From: Salegentibacter salegens
Lineage (GTDB): Bacteria > Bacteroidota > Bacteroidia > Flavobacteriales > Flavobacteriaceae
Reading direction: 5' to 3'
DNA: 64,000 bases
Assembly (NCBI RefSeq): GCF_900142975.1
Contig: NZ_LT670848.1
Span: forward strand, 620,001-684,000
The notes under the pieces are model-generated. The model made no database searches and had not been told where the DNA came from. It saw nothing but the letters and a program-made list of their open reading frames with translations. This document shows, in pieces, positions 38,578 through 48,976 of this stretch (its first letter is position 1; each line of letters begins with the position of its first letter). The translations under genes and the position numbers were made by a program.

Positions 38578-38873
38578 CCAAAGTCTATGGTCGCGCTTGG
38601 ACAGGTTTGGAATATATTGAAACCGATGAGTTAGAAGTTACTGATGTGGTCGACCGCATTGGAACTGGTGATGCTTATGCTGCGGGACTAATTTATGGGC
38701 TGATTCATTTTGATAATGAAAAGGCCTTGCGTTTTGCCAATGCGGCCTGCGCATTAAAGCATACTATTTTAGGAGACGTTAATCTTGTAAGTCCTCAAGA
38801 AATAGAAGAAGTGATGGCGGGAAACACCGGAGGACGTATAAAAAGATAAAAACAACATAAGCATTTATAACAG

Positions 38874-39545
38874 ATGGCAACATATACAAGAATAGAAGTT
38901 GTACAACAAATGAAGAAAACAGGAATTGTTCCTGTATTTTATCATCAGGATATACCTACTTGCAAAGCAATTTTAAAAGCCTGCTTTGAGGGTGGTGCCC
39001 GTGTATTTGAATTTACCAACCGCGGAGATTTTGCTCATGAAGTTTTTGTGGAACTGGAGAAATTCACTAGAGAAAAACTACCAGGGATGATGCTGGGGGT
39101 TGGTTCAGTAATTGATTCGGGAACAACAGCACTTTATCTTCAGCTAGGAGCCAACTTTGTGGTTTCCCCACTAATCAATGCTGAAATGGCCAAAATTTGC
39201 AACCGTCGGAAAGTATCGTGGCTGCCAGGCTGCGGATCGGTAACCGAAATTAATTATGCGGAGGAACTGGGAGCTGAAGTTGTTAAGATTTTTCCTGGAT
39301 CTCAGGTGGGAGGGCCTTCGTTTATAAAAGCGGTTAGGGGACCACTACCATGGTCGAGTATCATGCCTACGGGAGGGGTTTCTCCAACAAAAGAAAACCT
39401 AAAGGAATGGTTTACTGCCGGGGTCCACTGTGTTGGGGTCGGTTCAAAATTGTTTTATAAAAAAGAAGATGGAAGTTTTGATTACGAAAAAGTAGAAGAG
39501 CAGGTAAAAGAATCAATTAAAATTATAGAATCATTACGAAAATGA
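38874..39545 (+). CDS. eda: KDPG aldolase (2-dehydro-3-deoxy-phosphogluconate aldolase)
   Basis: 223 residues. Splits KDPG into pyruvate and glyceraldehyde-3-phosphate. RVFEFTNRG holds the catalytic Glu46 and EVVKIFPGS the Schiff-base Lys138; also VSPLINAEMAKICNRRKVSW, LPGCGSVTEI and IMPTGGVSP. It lies 24 bases after kdgK and its TGA overlaps the dctP start (ATGA). Last step of the uronate route in this locus. Confidence 0.95.
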   Translation: MATYTRIEVVQQMKKTGIVPVFYHQDIPTCKAILKACFEGGARVFEFTNRGDFAHEVFVELEKFTREKLPGMMLGVGSVIDSGTTALYLQLGANFVVSPLINAEMAKICNRRKVSWLPGCGSVTEINYAEELGAEVVKIFPGSQVGGPSFIKAVRGPLPWSSIMPTGGVSPTKENLKEWFTAGVHCVGVGSKLFYKKEDGSFDYEKVEEQVKESIKIIESLRK

Positions 39546-40528
39546 TAAACTTTAAAAAAAAATATCTGTTTTTCAGTTGTTCGTTGCTTTGCATATTGTT
39601 TTTAGCCTGCGAATCTGAAGATGAAAAAAAAGTGATCCGTTTGGGGCATGGACTGGATACATCACATTCTGTTCATAAAGCTATGCTTTATATGTCTCAG
39701 CGTTTAGAAGAGAAATCTAAAGGAACAATGACTATCGATATATATCCTAATCAGCAGTTAGGATCGGAGCGTGAAAGCCTGGAACTATTACAGATTGGAA
39801 GTTTGGGAATGACGAAGGTTTCAGCAGCAACTATGGAAAATTTTTCGGACGAATTTAAAGTTTTAAATCTTCCGTATCTCTTCAGGAATGATGAACATCG
39901 TTTTAAGGTTTTAGAAGGAAATATTGGAGAGAATTTATTGAAAAGTAGTCAGAGTAAGCGATTGTTAGGTTTAACATTTTATGACTCAGGAACAAGGAAT
40001 TTTTATGCAAATAGGCCCATAAAATCACCAGCAGATTTAAAAGGTTTAAAATTAAGGGTGATGCCCAGCCAAACAGCGATCAATACTGTAGAACATTTAG
40101 GTGGTTCCCCTACACCAATAAGCTGGGGAGAATTATATACGGCTCTTCAACAGGGAATTGTTGATGGTGCAGAGAATAACCTGCCAAGCTATTACCTAAA
40201 TAATCATTATGATGTATGTCCTTACTACACTATGGACGAACATACTGCTGTTCCAGACGAACTGATAATTAGTACTATTGTTTGGAATAAATTAAATCTT
40301 GAACAACAAAAATGGTTAAAGGAAGCTGCGGAAGAATCTTCTGTCTATCAAAAGAAATTATGGCAGGATTCTGAACAGGAAGCATTGGACGGAATGAAGG
40401 AGGCGGGTGTGACCATAATCCATCCTGATAAGGAAAAATTCAGAGAATTAGTGAAACCTATGTATGATGAATTTAAAAAGGATCCTGTAATGAAGAAAAC
40501 CATAGAAGCAATACAAGCTGTACAATAA
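39542..40528 (+). CDS. dctP: TRAP transporter solute-binding lipoprotein
   Basis: 328 residues, DctP type. Lipobox LLCILFLACESED (Cys near 22) anchors it outside the inner membrane. Family text: IRLGHGLDTSHSVHKAM, DIYPNQQLGSERESLELLQI, FYDSGTRNFYANRPIKSPAD, LKGLKLRVMPSQ and WGELYTALQQGIVDGAENN, including the Arg that binds carboxylates. In this context the ligand is probably glucuronate or an unsaturated/keto uronate. Overlaps eda and is followed by dctQ and dctM. Confidence 0.95.
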   Translation: MINFKKKYLFFSCSLLCILFLACESEDEKKVIRLGHGLDTSHSVHKAMLYMSQRLEEKSKGTMTIDIYPNQQLGSERESLELLQIGSLGMTKVSAATMENFSDEFKVLNLPYLFRNDEHRFKVLEGNIGENLLKSSQSKRLLGLTFYDSGTRNFYANRPIKSPADLKGLKLRVMPSQTAINTVEHLGGSPTPISWGELYTALQQGIVDGAENNLPSYYLNNHYDVCPYYTMDEHTAVPDELIISTIVWNKLNLEQQKWLKEAAEESSVYQKKLWQDSEQEALDGMKEAGVTIIHPDKEKFRELVKPMYDEFKKDPVMKKTIEAIQAVQ

Positions 40529-40532
40529 CAAT

Positions 40533-41000
40533 ATGAAGAAAATATTAGATAAAATTTTAGGCGGTGTATTAGTCATTTTGATGGCGATAAATGTGATGGC
40601 TGTGTTATGGCAGGTATTCTCGAGATATATATTGCAAAATCCCAGCTCGGGGACTGAAGAAATTGCAAGATTTCTACTTATTTGGATCGGATTACTTGGC
40701 GCAGCTTATGCTTCCGGGCAACAAGAACATTTGTCGATAAATATTTTACCTCCAAAACTTGAACCCGAAAACCGTATTAAACTGATGATATTCATCAATA
40801 TATTGATTGTTGCTTTTTGTGTGACTGTTCTAGTTATCGGGGGTGGCAATCTGGTTTTAATGAATATCGAATTAGGTCAAAATTCGGCAGCTTTACATTT
40901 GCCAATATCGGTTGTTTATATGGTAATTCCACTAAGTGGAATTTTAATTATCATCTATAAACTAAATGAAATTTTCAACGCAAAAAAATATTTATTATGA
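40533..41000 (+). CDS. dctQ: TRAP transporter small membrane subunit
   Basis: 155 residues with four hydrophobic segments: LGGVLVILMAINVMAVLWQV, FLLIWIGLLGAAYASG (with the conserved Gly-Ala-Ala after a Trp-Ile), ILIVAFCVTVLVIGGGNLVL and VVYMVIPLSGILIIIY. DctQ type, partner of DctM. Stop overlaps the dctM start (TTATGA). Confidence 0.93.
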   Translation: MKKILDKILGGVLVILMAINVMAVLWQVFSRYILQNPSSGTEEIARFLLIWIGLLGAAYASGQQEHLSINILPPKLEPENRIKLMIFINILIVAFCVTVLVIGGGNLVLMNIELGQNSAALHLPISVVYMVIPLSGILIIIYKLNEIFNAKKYLL

Positions 41001-42286
41001 TTATAGAGATACTCATTCTGGTCATATCCTTTATAATTTTATTGAGTATTGGGGTTCCTGTTGCCTGGTCGATTGGTATTTCCTGTCTTGCTGCTCTTCT
41101 CGTTTCTGTCGATTCTCTGGCAACATTTACCACTGTGGCTCAGCGTATGGCTACTGGTCTTGATAGTTTTTCGTTGCTTGCCATTCCATTTTTTATTCTG
41201 GCGGGTCAAATTATGAATCAGGGGGGGATTGCCAAACGACTCATCAGCTTTGCTAAAGCTTTAATAGGCTCGCTTCCTGGAGGTCTTATATATGTAAATG
41301 TAATTGCGTCTATGCTTTTTGGAGCTATTTCAGGCTCTGCTGTGGCTGCGGCTTCTGCAATTGGTGGAATTTTAGGACCACATATGGAACGTGAGAATTA
41401 TTCCAAAGAGTTTGGAGCAGCCATCAACGTGACTAGCTCTACAACAGGGTTAATCATTCCACCATCTAATGTGCTTATTGTATATTCTATGGCCAGTGGT
41501 GGCGTATCTATTGCTAGTTTATTCTTAGCTGGATATATTCCGGGAATTCTAATGGGATTAGCTTTAATGCTTATGGGTACAGTCTGGATAAGAAAAAAGA
41601 AATATCCAGCAGGAGAGCGCAGTACTCTTAAATTAATATCCACTACATTCCTAGTAGCTCTGCCAAGTTTATTATTGTTGATTATTGTAATAGGGGGAAT
41701 AGTTTTAGGAGTTTTTACGGCTACAGAAGCTTCAGGAATTGCAGTGCTGTATACTCTTATTCTGGCTTCAATCTATAAAGAAATTAATCTAAAAAAGTTA
41801 TATAATATCTTTTTAAATTCAATTGGTACAACAGCGATTGTATTATTACTTATTGCAACTTCCATGAGTATGAGCTGGGTGATGTCTTTCGAAAATATTC
41901 CGCAGACGGTAAGTGAACTATTATTGGGATTAAGTGAAAATAAATATGTGATTCTGCTAATAATCAATTTGCTTTTACTCTTTGTAGGAACTTTCATGGA
42001 CATAACTCCAGCAGTGTTAATTTTCACACCAATATTCCTACCTGTAGTCGAAAATTTGGGTGTTGATCCTGTGCACTTCGGGATGATCATGGTAATGAAT
42101 CTTTGTGTGGGATTATGTACACCACCTGTAGGATCAGTATTGTTTATTGGAGTGGGAGTAGCCAAGACTTCTATTCAGAAAGTAATTAAGCCTCTATTAC
42201 CTCTTTATGTAGTTATGTTTATTGTATTACTAATGATCACTTTTATACCAGGAATTAGCCTATGGCTACCAAAATTGTTTGAATAA
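40997..42286 (+). CDS. dctM: TRAP transporter large membrane subunit
   Basis: 429 residues, about 12 membrane segments, DctM type. Visible motifs: IPFFILAGQIMNQGGIAKRL, FGAISGSAVAAASAIGGIL, GLIIPPSNVLIVYSMASGGV and GLCTPPVGSVLFIGVGVAK. Uses the sodium gradient to import the solute handed over by DctP (family knowledge). Completes the dctPQM set. Confidence 0.95.
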   Translation: MIIEILILVISFIILLSIGVPVAWSIGISCLAALLVSVDSLATFTTVAQRMATGLDSFSLLAIPFFILAGQIMNQGGIAKRLISFAKALIGSLPGGLIYVNVIASMLFGAISGSAVAAASAIGGILGPHMERENYSKEFGAAINVTSSTTGLIIPPSNVLIVYSMASGGVSIASLFLAGYIPGILMGLALMLMGTVWIRKKKYPAGERSTLKLISTTFLVALPSLLLLIIVIGGIVLGVFTATEASGIAVLYTLILASIYKEINLKKLYNIFLNSIGTTAIVLLLIATSMSMSWVMSFENIPQTVSELLLGLSENKYVILLIINLLLLFVGTFMDITPAVLIFTPIFLPVVENLGVDPVHFGMIMVMNLCVGLCTPPVGSVLFIGVGVAKTSIQKVIKPLLPLYVVMFIVLLMITFIPGISLWLPKLFE

Positions 42287-42306
42287 TTAACTAAAATATT
42301 AATAAA

Positions 42307-43125
42307 ATGAAAACTATAGTTATTACAGGTGCGGGTGGAGTATTATGTAGCACCTTAGCTATCGCCCTAGCAAAGAAGGGAAACAAAATAGCATTATTGG
42401 ATTTGAATTTGGAAAAGGCAGAAGAAATTGCCGAAACTATAATAAAGAATGGGGGCGAAGCTTTAGCTATAAAGGTAAATGTACTTGAAAAAGAGACCTT
42501 ATTAACAGCTCGTAAAAGAGTAAAGGATATCTTTGGTCCTTGTGAGGTTCTTATTAATGGTGCAGGAGGAAATCATCCCAAAGCAACAACGGGGCATCAG
42601 TTTTTTGACCCTTCGAAAGAACAGAATGATAGTGTAAAGACATTTTTCGATTTAGATACTGAAGGTATAAAATTTGTTTTTGAACTGAATTTCTTGGGAA
42701 CTTTGTTACCAACTCAGGTTTTTGCTGAAGATATGCTTACCATTGAAGGTGGAAATATCATCAATATTTCTTCTATGAATTCTTTTCAACCCCTAACCAA
42801 AATTCCGGCTTATAGCGGAGCAAAAGCTGCAATTTCAAATTTTACCCAGTGGCTTTCTGTTTATTTTTCAAAAGTTGGTATTCGAGTAAATGCCCTTGCA
42901 CCAGGTTTTTTCTTAACAGAACAAAACAGGACTCTGCTTACTAACGAAGATGGTAGTCTTACCGAAAGAGGGGAAACTATTATTAAAAGAACACCCCTTA
43001 GCAAATTCGGTGAACCTGAGGATTTAATTTCTACTACATTTTGGTTATGTGATGAAGGTTCTAAGTTTATTACTGGGATCGTAGTGCCAATAGATGGCGG
43101 ATTTAGCGCGTATAGCGGAATTTAA
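42307..43125 (+). CDS. SDR-family D-mannonate oxidoreductase (second, intact module)
   Basis: 272 residues. TGAGGVLCSTLA is the nucleotide loop, NGAGG near 94, and the catalytic set SSMNS plus YSGAK. Same length and tail (TPLSKFGEPEDL, VPIDGGFSAYSGI) as the protein at 9408. Reduces fructuronate to mannonate, doing the job of UxuB with an SDR fold; the assignment comes from its position between the uronate genes and directly before uxuA. Confidence 0.87.
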   Translation: MKTIVITGAGGVLCSTLAIALAKKGNKIALLDLNLEKAEEIAETIIKNGGEALAIKVNVLEKETLLTARKRVKDIFGPCEVLINGAGGNHPKATTGHQFFDPSKEQNDSVKTFFDLDTEGIKFVFELNFLGTLLPTQVFAEDMLTIEGGNIINISSMNSFQPLTKIPAYSGAKAAISNFTQWLSVYFSKVGIRVNALAPGFFLTEQNRTLLTNEDGSLTERGETIIKRTPLSKFGEPEDLISTTFWLCDEGSKFITGIVVPIDGGFSAYSGI

Positions 43126-43137
43126 AATAAATAAATT

Positions 43138-44334
43138 ATGAAATTAGGATTAGAACAAACATGGCGTTGGTACGGGCCTAAAGATTACGTAAGTCTAGCT
43201 GATGTGAAACAAGCTGGAGCAACTGGCGTTGTAACAGCCTTGCATCATATTCCGAATGGAGAGATCTGGCCCGAAGAAGATATTTTAAAAAGAAAACAGG
43301 AAATCGAAGATAATGGACTAACATGGTCTGTAGTAGAGAGTGTTCCTATCCACGAGGATATAAAAACACAAACGGGGGATTTTGAAAAATATATTCAAAA
43401 CTATAGAGAAACAATTCGAAACCTGGGGGCATGTGGTATTGATATTGTTTGCTACAATTTTATGCCGGTTTTAGACTGGACCAGGACAGATCTTGACTTT
43501 GAGATGAAGGATACTTCTACCGGTTTGCGCTTTGAAAAGAAAGCTTTTGTGGCATTTGAATTATTTCTATTAAAAAGAAAAGCAGCAGGGAATCGCTATT
43601 CTCAGCAGGAAATTCATGAAGCTAAGGAATATTTTGAAAATATTTCAGAAGAAAAAAAAGAAGAACTTGTAAATAACATTATCGCCGGTTTGCCCGGGGC
43701 CGAAGAAAATTATTCGCTTCAGGATTTCAATTCAATTTTGGATCGTTATAACGAAATTGATGAAAAGAAGCTAAGGAAACACTTAATCTATTTTTTAAAG
43801 CAAATTATTCCGGTCGCAGAAAAGGTGGAGATTAACATGTGCATTCATCCGGATGATCCACCGTTTTCGCTGTTGGGCTTGCCACGAGTGGTAAGTACGG
43901 CGAAAGATGTTCAGTATTTATTCGAGGCGGTACCTGTACGAAATAACGGCTTAACATTTTGTACCGGATCTTTTGGCGTTCGGGAGGATAATAATTTGCC
44001 CGAAATGGTTAAACAATTTGCAGAGCGTATTCATTTTATTCATTTACGTAGTACGTTAAGAGATGCTGAAGGTAATTTTCATGAAGCAGATCATTTAGAT
44101 GGTGATGTCGATATGTATGGAGTTATGAAAGCTCTGTTGGAAGAACAAAAACGAAGGATGGAAGAAGGCAGAAAAGATATTAGATTGCCAATGAGACCTG
44201 ACCACGGCCATAAAATGCTTGATGATTTAAAGAAAAAGAGTAATCCAGGTTATTCTGCTATCGGTCGTTTAAGAGGTCTTGCCGAGTTACGAGGCGTGGA
44301 ATATGCCATAGTCAGAGCATTTAAAAAGGTATGA
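43138..44334 (+). CDS. uxuA: Mannonate dehydratase
   Basis: 398 residues. Dehydrates D-mannonate to 2-keto-3-deoxygluconate. [83 protein letters not shown] and [13 protein letters not shown] include the metal-binding Cys, His and Asp residues of UxuA. Starts 12 bases after the SDR gene. A collapsed relic of the same gene pair is at 10248. Confidence 0.95.
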   Translation: MKLGLEQTWRWYGPKDYVSLADVKQAGATGVVTALHHIPNGEIWPEEDILKRKQEIEDNGLTWSVVESVPIHEDIKTQTGDFEKYIQNYRETIRNLGACGIDIVCYNFMPVLDWTRTDLDFEMKDTSTGLRFEKKAFVAFELFLLKRKAAGNRYSQQEIHEAKEYFENISEEKKEELVNNIIAGLPGAEENYSLQDFNSILDRYNEIDEKKLRKHLIYFLKQIIPVAEKVEINMCIHPDDPPFSLLGLPRVVSTAKDVQYLFEAVPVRNNGLTFCTGSFGVREDNNLPEMVKQFAERIHFIHLRSTLRDAEGNFHEADHLDGDVDMYGVMKALLEEQKRRMEEGRKDIRLPMRPDHGHKMLDDLKKKSNPGYSAIGRLRGLAELRGVEYAIVRAFKKV

Positions 44335-44662
44335 CAGAATTATAAAAATCAATCTTTTTCTCTAGGCTCCCTATTTTTTCACCTTATTAAGCTCTATCAA
44401 ACTTTTTTCAATAGAAATAGCATCTTGCATTTTATTCAGGACTATAAGCTGATAACTGTAGTGAAAGTAGGATACTTATAAGTAAGGCTGCTTTTGTTGA
44501 TAATAAAAAGGTTTTGTAATGAACAAAATAAAGAACAAACAAAAATTTGAAGCCATAGTAATCGGCACCGGGATAACCGGGGGCTGGACTTCAAGTGTAA
44601 GCTTCCCTTAAAAGAGAAACTAATATAAGCGATGTTCCATACTCACTTTCAAATGAATCTCA
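44335..44662. other. Gap with a GMC-type N-terminal relic
   Basis: About 330 bases. At 44519-44595 the codons MNKIKNKQKFEAIVIGTGIT then GGW match the first nucleotide-binding segment of GMC oxidoreductases, then the frame is lost. A second, lost GMC gene probably stood here, separate from the one at 46884. Confidence 0.6.
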
Positions 44663-45600
44663 ATGATGAATAATAGAATAAAAAAAACCTTTTTACTCTT
44701 CTAATAATTATTTTATGCTTTAGTTCAGTTGATGCCCAAATCTTAAGAGCAGCGAGTTACAACTTGAGGTATGACAATCCTGACGATTCATTGAATAACT
44801 GGAAGTACCGGAGAAATACGGTTGCTAAATTAATTCAGTTTCATGATTTTGATATTTTTGGTAGTCAGGAAGGTTTGCGCCATATGTTGGATCAATTATC
44901 GAATAGACTTCCTGATTATTCTTATATCGGAGTCGGGCGGGATGACGGAAAACAAAAAGGGGAGCATTCAGCTATATTTTATAAAACTAAAATGTTTCAG
45001 CTTTTGGACAAAGGTGATTTTTGGCTTTCGGAAGATCCTTCGAAACCCAATGTGGGTTGGGATGCCGTTTTACCGAGAATTGTTTCTTGGGGAAAATTTA
45101 AAGAGAAAGAGACAGGTCTTGTATTCTTCTTTTTTAATGTTCACTTCGATCATGTCGGTATTATTGCCAGGAAAGAAAGCTCTAAGCTTATCTTAAGAAA
45201 AATAAAAGATATAGCTAAAAATAAACCAACTTTATTAACCGGGGATTTTAATGTAGATCAAAATAGTGCCAGCTTTAAGGTTTTAAATGGCTCTGAATTA
45301 CTAACTGATGCTTATGATCTCGCCGATCTGAAATATGGTCCGGAAGGTAGTTTTAACGGTTTTAAGATAAACACACGTAGTGAAAGTCGGATAGACCATG
45401 TTTTTGTGACTGATGACTTTAAGGTTTTAAAGCACGGTATTTTAACTGATACCTATCATACCGATATGAAAAAACTTAAAAAAGAGAAAAATTCAGGAGC
45501 TCACCCCAAAGAGATTTTACTTTATGAAAATCAAGCGCGTCTAACTTCAGATCATTATCCAGTTTTAACTGTTTTAAAGATTAGAAATAAAGAAAAATAA
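44663..45600 (+). CDS. Endonuclease/exonuclease/phosphatase-family protein with a leader frameshift
   Basis: Metal-dependent phosphatase/nuclease-fold protein, probably exported. From codon Asn-Leu-Arg near 44764 the frame is whole: NLRYDNPDDSLNNWKYRRNT, FGSQEGLRHMLDQL, NVHFDHVG, LLTGDFNVDQNS and SRIDHVFVTDDF, the Asn, Glu, His and Asp residues of the fold. The likely start (ATG 44663 or 44666) reads into two stops after a run of eight A. One extra A would give a signal peptide (LLIIILCFSSVDAQILRAAS) in frame with the rest. So it is either a recent frameshift, transcript slippage or a read error. Its 3' part is duplicated at 10300. Confidence 0.8.
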
Positions 45601-45740
45601 AATGAAAGAAATAGGTTTATTAGTGCTTTTTTTCTAGGGCAAGTACCTTATTCGGCGAGTCTCTATGGAAGACCTATCAAGGAAAACCGTAATTATTGCA
45701 ATAATAGAATAATAAATAATCTTACTGCTTAATATTACAA

Positions 45741-46865
45741 ATGAATATATTTCAAGACGAAAGAATAGTTTTAACATTAGATGCTGGAGGAACAAATTTT
45801 GTTTTTTCAGCTTTAAAAGGGGGAGAACCTATAACTCCTTTAATAACATCCCCTTCCAATTCTACTGATTTAAAGAAATGTTTGGAAACGATTATTAATG
45901 GTTTTAAAGAAGTAGAAGAGTTATTACTTCCAGAGAAGGCAATTGCTATTAGTTTTGCTTTTCCCGGCCCTGCAGAATACAAAAGGGGAATCATCATAAA
46001 TCCTCCTAATTTTCCTTCTTTTAATGGGGGTGTTGCTTTGGGACCAATGTTGGAGGATTATTTTAATTTGCCTACTTACATTAACAACGATGGGGATCTT
46101 TTTACTTATGGTGAGGCTATTGGAGGTTTTCTTCCTGAGGTCAATAAAGGTTTCAAAGATTTCGAAATAGGTAAAGAGTTTAAAAATCTCATCGGTGTCA
46201 CAATAGGGACTGGTTTTGGTGCTGGAATTGTTATAAACAATCAAATTTGCGGTGGAGATAATTCGGCAGGAGGTGAAATTTGGTTAATGCGAAATTTATT
46301 GGAGCCAGAAATTATAGTTGAAGAAAGTGTCAGTGTTAGGGGAATTCAATATTATTATAAGGAGATATCTACAGAAAGTGCAGCATTAAGTCCAAGAGAT
46401 ATTTTTGAAATCGCTATTGGGGAAAAAGAGGGAAACCGTGATGCAGCCGTGAAGGCCTATAATGAAGTAGCACAGGTGGCTGCGGAAGCATTGGCTAATG
46501 CAATTACCATGATCGATGGTGCAGTGGTAATTGGGGGTGGTATAGCAGGTTCTTCAAGTTTATTGCTTCCACAAATTCTAAAGCACTTAAATAGTAATAT
46601 TGAAAATAGAAAAAGGAAGAAATTTAGTCGAATAGTTTCCAAAGCCTTTTCCTTTGAAGAAGAAAAATCTAAACAAGAGTTTTATAACAGGGCTACTAAA
46701 AAAATTGAAATTCCATTTTCTTCCCGGAAAATAGAATTTTTAGAGGATAAGAGAATACCTGTGGGTATTTCTCGTTTAGGAACGAATAATGCCACAATGT
46801 TGGGAGCTTATGCTGTAGCCTTAGCAAAAGCAGAGAAAGGTGTGCGCAAAAAAGAAAAAGTATAA
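45741..46865 (+). CDS. ROK-family sugar kinase
   Basis: 374 residues. VLTLDAGGTNFVFSAL is the phosphate-binding start; FAFPGPAEYKRGIIINPPNF, YINNDGDLFTYGEA (catalytic Asp region), GVTIGTGFGAGIVINN and GGDNSAGGEIW follow. VVIGGGIAGSSSLLLP closes the adenosine site. The CxCGxxGC zinc motif of many ROK proteins is not seen. Probably phosphorylates a hexose released by the PUL. Located between the phosphatase-fold gene and the GMC gene. Confidence 0.87.
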   Translation: MNIFQDERIVLTLDAGGTNFVFSALKGGEPITPLITSPSNSTDLKKCLETIINGFKEVEELLLPEKAIAISFAFPGPAEYKRGIIINPPNFPSFNGGVALGPMLEDYFNLPTYINNDGDLFTYGEAIGGFLPEVNKGFKDFEIGKEFKNLIGVTIGTGFGAGIVINNQICGGDNSAGGEIWLMRNLLEPEIIVEESVSVRGIQYYYKEISTESAALSPRDIFEIAIGEKEGNRDAAVKAYNEVAQVAAEALANAITMIDGAVVIGGGIAGSSSLLLPQILKHLNSNIENRKRKKFSRIVSKAFSFEEEKSKQEFYNRATKKIEIPFSSRKIEFLEDKRIPVGISRLGTNNATMLGAYAVALAKAEKGVRKKEKV

Positions 46866-48072
46866 TCTTATAAATTTAGTTGAATGGCAGTGCAAATAAG
46901 AAAACAACCTAAGAAGTATGACGTATGCATAGTAGGCTCTGGTGCCGGCGGGGGCATGGCTGCCAAATTATTGGCTGATGCAGGTTTTAAAATTGCCCTT
47001 TTGGAAGCAGGACCGGATTTTGATCCTGCCAATAGTGAACAGCGTACACAGCTTCGATGGCCTTGGGAATCTCCAAGAAGAGGAGCTTCTACAACCAGAC
47101 CATTTGGCGATTTCGATATGGCTTATGGTGGCTGGGAATTAGAAGGAGAGCCTTATACCCAAAACCGGAATACTGAATTTGATTGGTTTAGATCAAGAAT
47201 GTTAGGTGGAAGAACTAACCATTGGGGGCGTATTTCTCTTCGTTTCGGCCCCTTAGATTTCAAAAGAAAAGATTTTGATGGGAAAGGCGATAATTGGCCA
47301 ATAGGTTACGAAGATGTGAAACCTTATTATGATAAGATTGATAAGTTAATTGGGGTTTTTGGTTCAAAGGAAAATATACCGAATGAACCTGATGGCTATT
47401 TTCTACCTCCGCCAAAACCAAGACTTCACGAATTATATATTAAAAAAGGAGCTAACAAAGCAGGTGTTCCCATGATTCCTTCACGATTATCCATTCTTAC
47501 AAAACCTGTAAACAAGAAAAGAGGCGCTTGTTTTTTTTGCAGCCAATGTTCCCGATCCTGTATGGCCTACGCTGACTTTTCATCATCATCAGTATTGGTG
47601 AAACCGGCAATGGAAACCGGTAACGTAGACCTCTACGTTAATGCGATGGTTAGAGAGGTATTAACTAATGGTGAAGGAGAAGTTACTGGTGTTTCTTATA
47701 TCAATAAAGAAGATTTAAAAGATTACGAATTAAAAGCAAAGGTGGTCATCCTTGCAGCCAGCGCTTGTAGTTCGGCAAGACTTCTACTCAATTCCAAATC
47801 TGCTCAGCATCCTAATGGGCTGGCAAATTCAAGCGGAGTAGTAGGTAAATACCTACACGATTCTACGGGGTCTTCCCGCGGCGGCTTTATTCCAGATCTG
47901 GTAGATAGGGAGCGCTATAACGAAGATGGAGTAGGAGGAATGCATCTTTATACACCATGTTGAACGAATCCTCCCTATCGGTCGGAAGCCCGCCTGACCA
48001 GCCCAGATAGGATGTTCATTTTGTGAAAGTAATAGATTTATTAATTTGTAGCTAAATTTTAAATCTATTATC

Positions 48073-48976
48073 ATGTTTAAAAAAAAGTAAAACCATTGCT
48101 GAACTCGCCTTCGCAGAAGTACAGGGCTTCAGTACACTTCAAAACAAATTGGAGCAAAGCTTTTCCATTAACGGCAAGGCAAAAAGCACCTTAAACAATT
48201 ACCTTAGATGTCTGGCTCACATTGCCCTGCATTATAAACGAAGCCCAGAAAAACTCTCGGTGGAAAACATTGAGGACTACCTTTATTATTGCCAAAAACT
48301 TCACAAAACCCCTTCTGAAAGTTTTTTTAAGCACACCATTTTTGGCCTCAGGGCTGCTTATAAAGTAATGGGCATGGAGGCCAAACGAGTGGCGCTGCCC
48401 CAGATCAAACGGGATCTTAAACTGCCAACCGTCTTGAGCCAAGGGGAAGTTAAACGTCTTTTAAAAGCGCCAAAGTACCTTAAACACCGCTTGATCATAG
48501 GAATGCTATATGGCTGTGGACTTCGCAGCTACGAGCTGTGCAATCTAAAATTGGCTGACATCGATTTTGATCGCAAAACAGTTTTTATTCCCAAGAAAAA
48601 AGGTAAGATCGACCGCTACGTCCCCTTGAGCAAACATTTGACCAGAGGACTAAAAAAGTATATTAAAACGGAAAACCCCCAAGTATATCTTTTTAACAGC
48701 CAGGTATCCAAAGATGGAGAAGCGCGGGGACTGACTACCAACGGAGTGCGTTGGGTAATCAAAGAGAACCGAAGTAAGATAGGCAGTTCTAAAAAAATAA
48801 CCGCCCACACGTTGCGGCACAGCTTTGCTACGCATTTGTTGGAATATGGCGTTGACATTGTCAGCCTAAAAGAACTTTTGGGCCATGCCCACATCGAAAT
48901 GACTTTGACTTATTTGCATGTTGCCAATTTACCTAGTTGTTCGAAGTTTTCCCCTCTAGACAAGCTCTACGATTAA
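48073..48976 (+). CDS. Tyrosine recombinase of the IS91-type element
   Basis: XerD-like recombinase. From Leu/TTG 48149 the frame is open (LEQSFSINGKAKSTLNNYLR) but it really extends further back: KSKTIAELAFAEVQGFSTLQ. The expected start ATG 48073 (MFKK) is one base out of frame because of a run of eight A. Seven would join them. Catalytic residues: Arg in YGCGLRSYELCNL, HTLRHSFATHLL, LLGHAHIEMT and Tyr in LTYLHV. Its TAA overlaps the transposase ATG (TAATG). Probably assists resolution or transposition of the IS91 element. Confidence 0.85.

Larger units (their letters stand above)
37531..38579 (+). mobile_element. IS1595-type insertion in kdgK
   Basis: 1049 bases with imperfect terminal repeats (AGCTTTGTTCTAAG left; right end complement GGCTAAGTTCTAAT), flanked by the 8-base duplication AAAGTCTA at 37523-37530 and 38580-38587. 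One intact transposase, same direction as kdgK. Confidence 0.94.
36770..38849 (+). pseudogene. kdgK: 2-keto-3-deoxygluconate kinase, split by an IS1595-type element
   Basis: PfkB-family sugar kinase. The first part (36770-37530) has TFGEVLMRLSPAEKRKL, FYFGGTEMNVAASLSYFGEQ and NVSDDLVGDAA. The second part (38588-38849) has EVTDVVDRIGTGDAYAAGLI, the ATP-site signature with the catalytic Asp. Removing 37531-38579 and one target copy joins GWQKV to YGRAWTGLEY, giving a continuous 340-residue frame. In the present state the catalytic part is separated, so KDG phosphorylation fails unless another kinase is encoded elsewhere or the IS excises. Confidence 0.94.
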
